From the NCBI GenBank assembly GCA_963971405.1, contig OZ020488.1, positions 25,501,089 to 25,565,088 on the forward strand: DNA of 64,000 nt. Reading direction: 5' to 3'. The translations under genes were made by a program, and so were the position numbers. Each line of letters starts with the position of its first letter. Within the stretch, counting starts at the first letter, position 1. The notes below the pieces were generated by a model, which did no database searches, had not been told where the DNA came from, and saw nothing but the letters and a program-made list of their open reading frames with translations. Below are positions 1 to 10,285 of the stretch, in pieces. The DNA comes from Psococerastis gibbosa (Eukaryota; Arthropoda; Insecta; Psocodea; Psocidae).

Positions 1-200
1 TCTATAGGTGAAGTGAAATAACCACGAAGTCACGAGTAAATTAATTTTTTCTGTCCTTTAGGTTCTATGGTTTTCAAACTAATACATGTACTCGTACTGC
101 AACGTTTTCCGCAAGAAAATACACCGCAGAAACGCATTGCGAATTCTTTTCACATTGCGATTATAATTATGTTCAATCTAACACGTGTTGGAAATTTCAG
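1..200 (+). other. Intron or upstream sequence before the first visible exon
   Basis: This AT-rich stretch ends in a pyrimidine-rich run and a clear acceptor, tttcag, at 195-200. The coding frame that follows starts at once, so I read this as the 3' end of an intron whose upstream exon lies outside the window. Nothing else is recognisable in it. Confidence 0.6.
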
Positions 201-1433
201 GTAATGGGTGCGTCCGAAAAGACGGATGTAGGATCAGTTGTGAGTGATGAGAGGTGGCTACCTGCAGACTCGAATGCTTCTTCATCGGTGTATCCATCGC
301 CGAGTGAAGTTGGTGGATATGCTGGAAGATGGCAGGACAGTCAAGTTCTATCTCGACGAAGTTCCAGCGCTTCTGTGAGCTCGGAGCCTGAGACGAAGGA
401 GGCAGAGACCCCGAGACTTGAACCAAAGATCAACCCCAATGCCCATCACTTACCGCAGCCTCTGCTAGATGAGCATAACATCCAAAAAATTGTGGACGTA
501 GTGAAAAACAACGTGCCCGACATGTATCTCCCTCCTTTCGTGCCGGACAATACATCTCAGTACCATTCGTTCCCGGATCCCTCCACATTTGTGATGCCCT
601 TCCAGTACCCGCCGTCCCAGATCTACCCGCCACCAATACAAATTCCACATTCCAAAGCTCCCGAGCAGGAAACAATTGGTATGGCGTTCACGTCTTCTCA
701 GCAAAATATGGCCATTACTGCGGCTATTGGTGCCCAGACACCTGAGCCGCAACAGCCAAGGCCAGTTGTAGCTCCTGTGCATAATGCTGCTAACAAAAAA
801 GCTTCAACTCCAAAACCGACGCGAGTTTCTGCACGCGTGACATCTCAGGGAAAATCTCCGGAAAAATCGCCGAAGGGGAAAGATCCGGCACCAAGACGTG
901 GACGTGGTCCTACGAGTAGTGGCAGAGGTCGTGGACGAGGGAGGGGAAGGGGACGACACACCCCCGTCTACGAGGATTTTGCTATTCGTAATAAGCTAGT
1001 TGGCACTGTGTATGATATGGACTTTGAGGAGGATGGATTTGACGATAATTTAGAAAATTTTAGAGCACTGAGAGAGAGACGGCGGTCGACTGATATCCAT
1101 GAAAAGAAGACAGTCTCCCCGGAACAAGCTACGACACCATTGGCCCCTATCATTTCATCTGAACCCGTTCAAGCATACCCTGACGTAGCACCTCCTCTGC
1201 CCGGCCCTGTGGATATGCGTCGATATTCATCATTTGGTGAGCCTTCTTTGAGCTTTTCCGAAGACCAAAATCATCTTCTTGGTGCTTTTGCCAATCCTGC
1301 TGAAGCTCCTCATGTCAATGACTTCGATGAAGAGATGGAGAAGGAACTTCAGAATGCCCTTAAGAAAAGGTCAACACCTACTCCGACGCCGTTACGGCCT
1401 GACCCCCCAGAAACGCCTGATACGGCTAGTAAG
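201..1433 (+). CDS. Penultimate coding exon, unrecognised low-complexity nuclear-type protein
   Basis: The exon follows a tttcag acceptor (phase 0, GTA then ATG at 204) and ends at AAG before a GTGTGT donor at 1434. It encodes 411 residues rich in Ser, Pro, Gln and Glu. An Arg-Gly tract lies about 231-251 residues after the 204 Met, and an acidic segment with VYDMDFEEDGFDD follows near residues 268-282. A basophilic phosphosite-like stretch, SRRSSSASV, lies near the start. There is no catalytic domain or zinc finger. Composition suggests a nuclear, RNA- or chromatin-associated scaffold; that is inference. ATG 204 could be the initiator after a non-coding exon, but the frame is also open through codon 201, so an upstream coding exon is equally likely. 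I do not recognise the family. Confidence 0.8.
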
Positions 1434-2066
1434 GTGTGTATAACTGTTTTATGGCTCATGATTCATAGAGCTGCGTGATGCTAGTGACCCTACTTCAAGG
1501 TTTACAGCATTCTTCCTACCCTTGCATGGTTTCTCAACATCGTTGTTTCGGCTAAATATGTAGCGTATTATGATTTTTATTTAATTGATAACTATAGATA
1601 ATTATTTGAAAGATGTCTGATATGTAATCACAAAAAAAATTCCACTTACCTGCTGGCGTAGCCCCAACACAAAAGGATAAACTAACCCAGATGTAAAATA
1701 ACTGTTAAAACTAACTAGCACGTTTAAAAGGAAACCAGAAAAATTTCTGATATGATTCATCATGCGAAATCCACACACAAATGATCCGCCTATGTCTAGC
1801 ATATGCCACACTAAGCAGCAATTAATCCTTGTTAACATATATTTTAATTTTAGTCTTCGGAATTGATTCGGGATTTATTCCCGCCAGTCTATTTATATTC
1901 ACTGGGGTGTATTTTGGATAATTAGCACTTAGCCACGCATAAGTTATTGTTTTGCATTGGTGCTACGGCTGCTGACCAGGAGACTATTAAACAATGCTCT
2001 TATCACAACTATAAAAATTAGTTGGGCACTTTGCCGAACCTTCTAACAAAACAATAAAATTTTCAG
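1434..2066 (+). other. Intron between the two left-edge coding exons
   Basis: This 633-bp intron has donor GTGTGT at 1434 and acceptor attttcag ending at 2066. Both neighbours are phase 0, so the frame is kept. It is AT-rich and I see no repeat or RNA gene in it. Confidence 0.8.
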
Positions 2067-3110
2067 GTATCCTTGTTGGATTCGAGGGACCAGCTCAAAG
2101 TTAAAATCAAGGGTCCATTTTGGAATGCCACCTCCGCAGCTACTAGCACTCCCCTACCAACAGCTCCTGTTCCTGTGCCAGCAGCCCCTCCTGTTCCATC
2201 GGCGCTCACAGGGACATCAAATCTGCGACGGATGCGCAAGAAGGAGCTACTTCGCCAGTACTGGACTCAGGACATGAATATGGACGAAGCCCCCGCCCCA
2301 CCCCAAGTTCCTCCTCCAAGCCGCACCAGTATATCAATACCCAAGGCCGTTGCTAGCATGACGAGCATCCCCACTAGGGAAGATTACAAGTCTGTCATCG
2401 ACGCCAACACGGACAAGAAACGCAAGACACGAGGGCTGGACCAAGGTGTGTCTGATGAAGACGAGCCTCTTATGCCAGAACGACGAGCTTCGACAGGGAG
2501 CAATGCGTCTGTGCGCAGAAGCAAAGCCTCAAAACCTCCTACTCCAACGCCTAAACTAAAAATAAAGCTTGGTGCCATTCCTCAAGTAGAAGAAAAGAAA
2601 AACTTACGGGAGAGGCCTCCTAAGAAGAGACATTGTGATATGGGCCCACTGATCATGCCCAGTGTTGAAGAATTGCGTCGGGAAAGTATGAAATATAGAA
2701 AGAAAATCATGGCCAATTTTGATGACGAAGGCACCAAAGTGAAAAGCAAAAAAAGGAAGAGGAAACATAAGGATGAAGCTCGCCATGGTCCAGCTCCTAA
2801 AATCATCATTAGGATAGGTGACAAGGCACGAGTGACGGTGGGGCCTGCGCCAAGAACACAACGCGAGAGTGATAGCCGAACTGATGCGCCTCCGTCGTCA
2901 GCTGGAAAAGACCCCCTGGCTGGTGAACGTTTCCCTACCCCTTCATTAGATCTACCTATGGTGCCAGTGAATGATGTGTCTCCTCTGAGAAAAGTGCGGA
3001 CGTCTAAAAGTTCTCCTATTCGGCTGAAATTGGCCCGCAGTGAGGAAGGTTATGTTATGGCCCGGGGCCAAGACCCGCCCCCGGATTATCCCCCTGTCCC
3101 CGTCCGGTGA
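2067..3110 (+). CDS. Terminal coding exon of the same unrecognised nuclear-type protein
   Basis: The exon opens in phase 0 with GTATCCTTGTTG and ends at TGA 3108-3110, with a second TGA directly after. It adds 347 residues. Features in order are: LKVKIKGPF near the start; a Pro-rich spacer; the block RRMRKKELLRQYWTQDMN (about 2229-2282), which looks like a conserved helix; a basic cluster with KSKKRKRKHK (about 2743-2772), a likely nuclear localisation signal; and further copies of an alternating Lys/hydrophobic motif, PKLKIKLG, PKIIIRIG and SPIRLKLA. No enzyme signature is visible. Orthology searches with the RRMRKKELLRQYW block should identify it quickly. A chromatin or transcription cofactor is my inference only. 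Confidence 0.85.
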   Translation, partial: VSLLDSRDQLKVKIKGPFWNATSAATSTPLPTAPVPVPAAPPVPSALTGTSNLRRMRKKELLRQYWTQDMNMDEAPAPPQVPPPSRTSISIPKAVASMTSIPTREDYKSVIDANTDKKRKTRGLDQGVSDEDEPLMPERRASTGSNASVRRSKASKPPTPTPKLKIKLGAIPQVEEKKNLRERPPKKRHCDMGPLIMPSVEELRRESMKYRKKIMANFDDEGTKVKSKKRKRKHKDEARHGPAPKIIIRIGDKARVTVGPAPRTQRESDSRTDAPPSSAGKDPLAGERFPTPSLDLPMVPVNDVSPLRKVRTSKSSPIRLKLARSEEGYVMARGQDPPPDYPPVPVR

Positions 3111-3980
3111 TGATCACTCTCGTCTAATGCTCATTTTCTAGGAATTTAGAACTTTGTTGGCTGTGTCCCTGGTATAGCTTGACTGCATCGAGCGGGCGAG
3201 AGATGTGTTTCCGTCAATTGGGCTATATCAGCCAGTGTTTACTTATATAATATTATTGTTGCTCTCCATGTCCAGTCTTGGCTACTTTGAATCCACTGCC
3301 CCCAACTTTAACGATAACCTTCAAATTTCCTATCAATTCAACCTTCCAATTTAACTGGTATCATTCCAGATTACAAGGGTACTGGCCAATTAAAAATAGC
3401 TGGACAAAATTTATTGATATCGGCGACTTGCGACTGCAGATTCGTCCGTGTGTACTGGGCCTTAGTACTCAACTTTTATTTTATCATGTTTTTTAATGAA
3501 ATGAACACCATGGTTGTGGGTTTCAGACAAAGAGAAATTCTGTCTTTTAATTTACAAACTCCGCTTACATTTTAAAATCGACGAATGGATTAAAACAGCC
3601 CAGATACTGTAGGGCAAGTGGATTTCAGGTATCGAAGATGATCAATAATTCGTGCTTTTCATTGATACCAACTATACATGGGCGCTTCTGTTATTTCCTC
3701 CGCCTGTAGTGCGATCTCAATTTATATTAGCTTGAGTGACATTTGTGAATATTGATACCCAGTGAGATTGAACTTAAGGAACAGGTTTCAAAATATTTTG
3801 TAAGCCGGGAGTGTTCGCGTATTTTTGACGAAACTAATAAATTCCTTGTTCCACAGCCGCAAAGATATGGAAGTAGTTAGATGGAAAAAATAAAAATAAT
3901 ACAAGCTTTCGCAGAAAATATCCATTTTCTCACCTCAACTATTATTACTTCTGAAAACACCGATTACGGATAAAGGGAAT

Positions 3981-4107
3981 TAAATAAATAAATATTGACT
4001 TTTTTGTTCCATTACTAAGCCAACCTAGCGGAGTTAGGGCTATAAAGCCCTCTCTTACACTCAACTAGGAAGGCCCGGGTCCGTACCACTACTCTACATG
4101 TCTTGAC
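3981..4107 (-). mobile_element. tRNA-derived SINE, family A, internally deleted copy
   Basis: Read on the minus strand, it has the A-box part of the tRNA-like head (gtagagtagtggtac), then jumps directly to the body (cccgggccttcctagttgag, gccctaactccgctaggttgg) and ends in an (ATTT)n tail. The B-box half of the head is missing. The same body recurs at 24262, 25651, 32137, 46833, 47028, 54964 and 61939. Confidence 0.8.
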
Positions 4108-4355
4108 TTGATTTTATAGAAAATAAGTAAATCAGTATTGGAAATAGACAGCTTTTAGAGAAAGTTCGCATTTCAATTTTTCATCTGACCCCTTTCAAAA
4201 CTTTGCGGCTGTGGAACGAAAAATTAATTAATTTCGTCTAAATTGCACGACCATTTCTTGTTTACAAAATATTTTGAAATCTACCTTATGTGGTCCTTAA
4301 ATTTGCCTCTCTTTTAGCAACAGTTCTTATTGGTCATTCGTTCATTTTTCTAATT

Positions 4356-4398
4356 ATTGCCGATAATCCATATTTTGTTTATTGCCGATAATCCATAT
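4356..4398. repeat. Short tandem duplication, 25-bp period
   Basis: The 18-mer attgccgataatccatat occurs at 4356 and again at 4381, separated by ttttgtt. It looks like a simple local duplication. Confidence 0.8.
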
Positions 4399-6424
4399 AT
4401 ATTTTTATGTTTTTCTACTTTACACTTGGCCTTATGGACAGTCATTCAGGCAGACATTAATTTTTATGAATGCTGCCTAGTAAGTATATGATATATCGCA
4501 TCTTTTGCTGATGAAAATTACTTTGGACTCCTGATCAGCCCAGTAATCTGATCAAACTCTTGTACTATATTAATTTCCGAAATTGTAAGCATGAATTGAA
4601 AGAAGGATCTATGTCACTTAAGCCGAACCATGACTTCCATTAGTTCTCTTGTCATAGCCATAACTTGTGGAAAGATACTGCTTCTTGTTGAAACTCTTCA
4701 TATGCAACAATATGCCAAGTAATAAGTCTGTTGCAATGATCAGTGGTTTCAAAAACCGTTTACATCCGAATTAAGGTTGCCTAAAAACATTGTAGAATGT
4801 ACTTTCTGTTCTGATGGGAGAAGCTGATAAAAAATCCTTTCAACAGTGACAATCTGTCGCTGTTTATTTTCAGTGATTATTTTCGAACCCTGGTGTCCTC
4901 TTGGTATTGATTCATTTTCCAAACATACCGAGAAAAGACAATTTGCATTTTATCTTTGCTCATGGCCCCGTTCAATTTTTAACCATCTAATAAATATTTT
5001 CTATTGACCTTGGACAGTACATAATTATGGTAAGTGGCAGCCAAAGGTCTAGAACAAATGCAAAGTTCTGTCAAATTTTAGAGTCTACCGTATAGTAAAT
5101 CATAGTCTAAATTGAAAAGGACAGAATATGGATAGATGCACAATGGACAATTTGCAAATAAAATGACCTGTTGTGATTGGGGTGGCCCATTCCCAAATAT
5201 ATTGCCCTTGTTTAACTTTGGAGAATCATCGCTCAGATTATTGATTGGTTGGCTTGAGTAGAGCATTCTTTCCTGCCATAAATAATTTTTGAATTCACAT
5301 CAACTTAATTGTTAATCTACATCCAACTACATCACATAAGAGTTCTTCATTTTAAAGATTACTACATTGCAGTTCAAATTACAAAGCAAACTTTTATTTC
5401 GTCGAAAAAAGAATGAAATAAATAATAATAAAAGTGATACGATATGCCTCTTCCCATCAGTTAATTATGGGTATTATTTTTGGGAATTGACAACTCAATC
5501 AGAGGAAGACATTTTGCTACATTGTTTTTTCTTCTTCTATATGTAAGTTGTCCACTATGCAAACTGTTAACTTTAATTTCTTGGTTCTAATTGCTTCAAG
5601 AGATGGAAATTTAAAGGAGTTGCATGAATTTAAAAAATGTCGTTACGGCTAAAATGCTCCGTGTGCCTATTTCTATAAATGCAACAGTGGCAGTCACATT
5701 GTGAGATATAGTGGTAAAACAGCTGGCATAATTAGTTGCTTCTGTCACTATTCGACTATTATGTTTGCTTGTTTTTTTATATAGATTGTTTTTTGTTCAG
5801 TCAGTTTCAGTGTTTGTGTAGTATTTTAAATATTTATTGAACAGTGTCTCGTAGCCTGTAAACTGTGCATCAGTAAAAGTTGATTTATGAATGGTGTTTT
5901 TTTTTGTAAATTAATAACTTATTTATTTTCGAATATGGTTCAGGGTTATACTGTACAAAGAGAATGCACAGTTTGCAGGCACAAACTTTTTTTTTCATTT
6001 CCAACAATATTTAAAACAATTCAGTCTTCATGTAATTAAATTTACCTAGGTATTTTTTCTTTGTGATATGCATGATGGCAATAATTGTAGCATCCATAGT
6101 AGAATCTGGTATCAGTGAAGCCAATTTTTGTCTTTCTAATTTATTGATAAATGTCTAATTGTGTCCCTTTCGTTTTTCGTGTTAAACGCAATGAGCTGTC
6201 ATCGTTTCTCTAAGTGTGTTAGTTTTAAGATTTGCCCCCCCCCCTCCCCCGTCGCAATGAGGTGTAAACGATAATGTGATAAACTAATTTTTATTAGTAA
6301 TACCAGTTGGATAGACACTTAATAACTTTTCATTGTGCTGTAAAGACTCATGTCGGCCAACCATACAATTTTTTTCATCTTTACTTCTTAAACCACCAGC
6401 TGAGCTAGTGCATGAAAGGTGGAA

Positions 6425-7077
6425 TGTCAATATGGCAAAGGAGTTCTCCATTTCCCATTTTTGCGCAGTCAAATTTCTCATGAAATATCGATCGTAGAGC
6501 GATAAACAAGGTATCATAAACTAGAAAAAAATCTACCTCTACGTTTTGATGTGCATTATGTTGCCGTCAATGACACCAATCAGCCACAGTTATAGAACAC
6601 TATTGGAGCTTGATTTGTTAAAAATAACGTCACTGAGTATGTATACCGGCCGCCATAACAAGTTGAATCCAGCGGACCAGAGCAGGTTCAAAGCTGTAGA
6701 TAACGTGGTCGTGTGCACTGTGCCGGCAGGGAAACATGGTAGGACTTGTCCTGGTCACCTCCGAACTAATCGTGTGACTTCACTGTGTTTCTCAAGTGGT
6801 TCGGAATCCACTATAATCAGGAGGTCCACTGTCCTATGGGCCCACACCGTGGCCTGGGACTGTGTCCAACCATACTACTACTACTACTACATGTCAGGTC
6901 GAAGGAGTTCCAAAACGGTGACTAATTGGTGGTAGTCACGGCCACATACTATTTATCAAAATGAAGAGGAACATTTCTTCTACTTCATAACATCTTTGTA
7001 TGGCTCACTGTACGATTAAAATGTCATGAACAATTTGACTTTGTGCAAAAAAGAAAAATGCGGGGGTCTATTTGCTC
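6425..7077. mobile_element. TTAA-target MITE (piggyBac-like) carrying a nested SINE
   Basis: The right end, 7040-7077, reads gtctatttgctc followed by TTAA. It matches the ends of the elements at 14118-14438 and 35881-36503. The left arm (about 6425-6520, with tttctcatgaaatatcgatcgtagag) is the inverted counterpart. The outer left border has drifted and is approximate. The interior contains the 5S-like SINE at 6645-6855, which must have inserted later. Confidence 0.65.
6645..6855 (+). mobile_element. 5S-rRNA-like SINE, diverged copy nested in a MITE
   Basis: The head (ccggccgccataacaagttgaa) is a diverged form of the 5S-like start seen better at 16987-17069 and 53065. The body, including cctggtcacctccgaactaatcg and ggaatccactataatcagga, matches the other two loci. 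The 3' part after the aggaggtcca block differs and runs into a short (CTA)n tract at 6872-6890. Confidence 0.7.
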
Positions 7078-7583
7078 TTAATTATGCCTATCTAATGTGT
7101 TGTGTTTTGAAATATCACATTGAACCTTAATACGATTATGCTACGTAGAAAATCGACTCCCAAACAATGTGTTACCTTTATTTTTTTATTTAATAACTAA
7201 GCAAGTTACAAAAGATGTTGATGACTACTTCATGCATCATATATTGTAATCAGGTATTTTTTAATTTTCTGCGTTGTTTCCATGAATAAATTGGACTTGA
7301 GATTTTAGCCCCAAAAAAATTAAAAATACCCTATGATATGATGACCATTAATAAATTGCTTTGCAAATTAAACAACAAAATAAAAAGCCAGTAAAAACAA
7401 TGGATTTTCGGGTGCCAATTTTCTACTTACCATATCCTCTTGGCTTTATTAACCCATTTTCAGTTTGTTAATTGACTAAAACATAGCACGAGAAAATGAC
7501 ATCTGGTAGACCCTTAAAATGAACTATAAACCATGTCGCTTACACTGATCTTGGCTTGGTTTACAAACTTCCATGTGTTTGCC

Positions 7584-7645
7584 TAAAGCGCTTATTTCAC
7601 TGACGTCAATAGTTCACTATTGACGTCGGTGGAATAAGCGCCTTA
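7584..7645. mobile_element. Near-perfect 62-bp palindrome, minimal hairpin MITE
   Basis: The arms 7584-7612 and 7617-7645 are almost fully complementary around a 4-nt centre. The core ttccaccgacgtcaatag is shared with the larger hairpin elements at 13756, 50275 and 53962. The ends abut TAA/TTA. It is probably a terminal-repeat-only derivative of the same PIF/Harbinger-like MITE group. Confidence 0.7.
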
Positions 7646-7790
7646 ACGCAACCTGAGCATAGTTGTCCGATAACGATGTAATATGAACATAGTTGGTTAC
7701 TTCTCTTCTGATTGTTATGGCCATATTTATACTAATAGATGGAAATTGATAAGCCGGCCTTATACTCTCACGTATGCTCGTATAACTATA

Positions 7791-8165
7791 TATCGCCTTT
7801 TCCGAGTCAAAGGGAAGTAACTCAAAATTTTTAGTTTCGAGTAAATTGCAAAAACAGTTTTGGTGTTTTTTTCTTTTTGATTTCTTTCAAATAAAATGAA
7901 TAAAGGAGCTCGAGTTGCTTCCGTTTGGAGCAGGCTGCTGTAGCCATACAAATTTATAGAGTAGGAAGTGGAGTTACTTCTATACCAAGTAGCGTAACAT
8001 GTGGGGTTTTTGTTGCTCAGAAAGAGAATTAACTCATTTAATTTGAATCCAGATTTTTTTCTCTGATTTACTTCTGTTTCATTCGACGGAGAATTTTTTT
8101 TGTTGCCTTTTGACACCAAACACTCTTTTTTTGAGTTACTTCCCTTTGACTCGGAAAAGGCGATA
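7791..8165. mobile_element. 375-bp MITE with about 37-bp terminal inverted repeats
   Basis: The left end tatcgccttttccgagtcaa and the right end ttgactcggaaaaggcgata are exact inverted copies, and the match continues inward through gggaagtaactcaaaa. The flanks suggest a TA-type target. There is no transposase. A 145-codon open stretch on the minus strand is explained by this element and is not a gene. Confidence 0.9.
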
Positions 8166-8818
8166 TTTTGGAACATGCCTTGAAACGAACGAAACACTTC
8201 ATTTATTAAAATACATCCATAAGCATAAGTTAATAATTAAATCCAACTAATTCGTTGTTTCGTTCGTTTCAATGACTGATCCCACAGTAGGCAAAAGGTT
8301 TCCCTTTGTTGTCTAGTTAGGACAGAGAAAAAACTGAATTCCAAAATGTGTAGTTAAAAATTAGCTTCTCATCAAATTCCCTGTATATGCTGGGCAGAAG
8401 TAAGGAGAAGTTCTGTAAGTTGGACTGACGAACTGTCTGAATGGGAAGCTGAATCTTTTTCGAGCAAATTACACCTCTGTTCCATTCAGGGACGTTTAGG
8501 GCTTGGTACATCATTGTCAAAAGTTTTATTTTCCTTATCTCAAAGCATTGGTAAATGTTGTTTTATCCTCTTGACTTGGTTTACCAAAGATGAAAGTGCC
8601 GTATGTGGTAAATCATTTTTCAAATTCCCTATTTATTTTATATCTTTTGCGACTTTCCTTGTTGTACATGTTTGTTGGAAACATTGTCATTAGAATTTAC
8701 TATGGATGGTCGCTGCCTAAAACCCCTACAAAATTGAAAATAAGCATGAAAAAGATATACCCAACGCCTTGTTGATGAAATGATTATGTTTGGCGCCGCA
8801 GTAATAGTTAGACCCGGT

Positions 8819-9060
8819 CGATTCCGCACGCGCGAGTTGCCAACGTCGTTTTTCATTGTAGCCATCGGTCTAGCAGAAGATTTCTTGTCCATTTGTGAAG
8901 TTGACGTAAAGCTGATGCGAAACTGACTACACCCAAGTGCACGGTTTTCCCCTGGACACACCAGGCCTTAGAATTCTTCTGAAGTACTCTGCGATTTTGA
9001 AGCAACCGTTCACCAAGCCCTATGGCTACAATAGAAAAAGACGTCGGCAACACGGAATCG
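8819..9060. repeat. Imperfect inverted repeat, about 45-bp arms
   Basis: Arm 8819-8868 (cgattccgcacgcgcgagtt…) pairs with arm 9018-9060 (…gtcggcaacacggaatcg) at roughly 80 percent by eye, including the shared attgtagccat block. It is possibly another old MITE, but no target duplication is clear. Confidence 0.6.
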
Positions 9061-9791
9061 TCCTCAATCACCATAATAAATATGAACACACTTCCCTATA
9101 CCGGCTCTGAAGCCTTTTTCATGTTGGCTCACCTTAAATTTCATACTGAATGGAGTTGTATTGCATTTTTTTTCAACTAGAATAAATATTTTTCTATTTC
9201 CATTTATTTTAAAGTGGCATGCGACAATCAATTTTGTCCATCTCAAATTATTTTTCTCAGCCCAGCTTAATTGTTACAGTTTCAAATTCCGCCTTTTGAT
9301 GTACTTACGCAGTATGTTATGGATTATAATATATGATAAATACTGGGATAATTAGGCCTAAAAACATGCTATCATTTTAACTCAAGAACGGTGTTGGTTA
9401 TTTTGTTGAGTTCGGTGGGAGGAGTCAATATTTAATTAAAATCTCCAAGTCTGCATTTAAAATCGCAGTTTTTTTAAGTTGGATTTAAAAAATGACATGC
9501 CAACAAATTCAGTTGTTAAAGTTATTCCACCTATCAGAAACATTACGGTCGTTTTATGTTTGAATGCTTTCAATATTTTGATTATTGCTGTGTTCATGAA
9601 GTCACAAAATGTTTTAGTTTCAACTTTAACAATTTAAATTTACGAACGTTTCAAGGTCAAGATAGTAATGTTAGACTAGTATTTTAAAATCGACTGGTGG
9701 TTCTGCCAAATATTATTGATTTACGAATTAGTAAATTCAGTACACCAAAGGTTTATCCTCTTGACGATGCTCCAACTGAGGGTACTAATCG

Positions 9792-10075
9792 CTTGAAAGG
9801 TCTCTCAGGAATACTGCACGGCACCGCCCGTCATTGGTACAATGCAGTCCAGTATTCCATACCAGTACTGTTCAAGAGATGGTGGCATTGACGCTCGCAC
9901 CAAGTATAGCTAAACCTGGGGTAACGGATACTGCATGCCGTTTAAACAAAACCATCTAGAACGGAGTGCAGTATCTTTAGAATTCCAGTTACCATTAGTT
10001 TACATACACTTGTTGGTACAAGTTCCCGTCACCGCTTGAAAAGTCTCGGTACGGAATAATGCACGGCACAGCCAT
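9792..10075 (+). repeat. Two diverged direct repeats about 244 bp apart
   Basis: The block gcttgaaaggtctctcagga at 9792 and its relative gcttgaaaagtctcggtacg at 10036 both continue into tactgcacggcaccgcc-like sequence. This looks like an old tandem duplication or two copies of one repeat. The family is not recognised. Confidence 0.5.
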
Positions 10076-10150
10076 GCAACGGTAGATCGCGGTGCCGCCC
10101 AATATTCCTTACAGACTCGTTCCCGTACTTGGTTATGTCAAGCTAACGCC

Positions 10151-10285
10151 TTCTACAATGTCCATGGTAAGCTTGTCCATTGTCACTTGTAGTCGGTGTG
10201 GGTTGATATAGTGGACGTGGGCCAGTTTGCCAACGGCCAAAAATTCATATGAAAACAATACCAATAATTTCCGAATAACAGGTGC
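10151..10285 (+). repeat. Unclassified dispersed repeat R3, partial copy
   Basis: It shares ggtaagcttgtccatt, ccagtttgccaacggccaaaa and the following aaacaatacnaataatntccg with the longer copies at 29040-29256 (same strand) and 58538-58767 (opposite strand). There are no terminal inverted repeats and no tail. Confidence 0.65.

Larger units (their letters stand above)
3111..6424 (+). other. Probable 3' UTR followed by intergenic DNA
   Basis: No open frame of coding character is present. AATAAA-like signals occur around 5405-5420, so the 3' UTR could extend about 2.3 kb. The stretch holds one minus-strand SINE piece (3981-4107) and a short tandem duplication near 4356-4398. The remainder is AT-rich and shows no further structure that I can name. 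A C-rich run sits at about 6234-6248. Confidence 0.45.

Noticed and set aside
178-782. Minus-strand open frames opposite the first exon
   Set aside because: They are shadows of the coding exon at 201-1433, caused by its composition.
6546-6935. A 129-codon plus-strand open frame
   Set aside because: It lies within the 5S-like SINE nested in a MITE and ends in a (CTA)n tract translated as Tyr repeats.
7760-8197. A 145-codon open frame on the minus strand
   Set aside because: It spans the MITE at 7791-8165, and its N- and C-terminal codons are the element's inverted ends.
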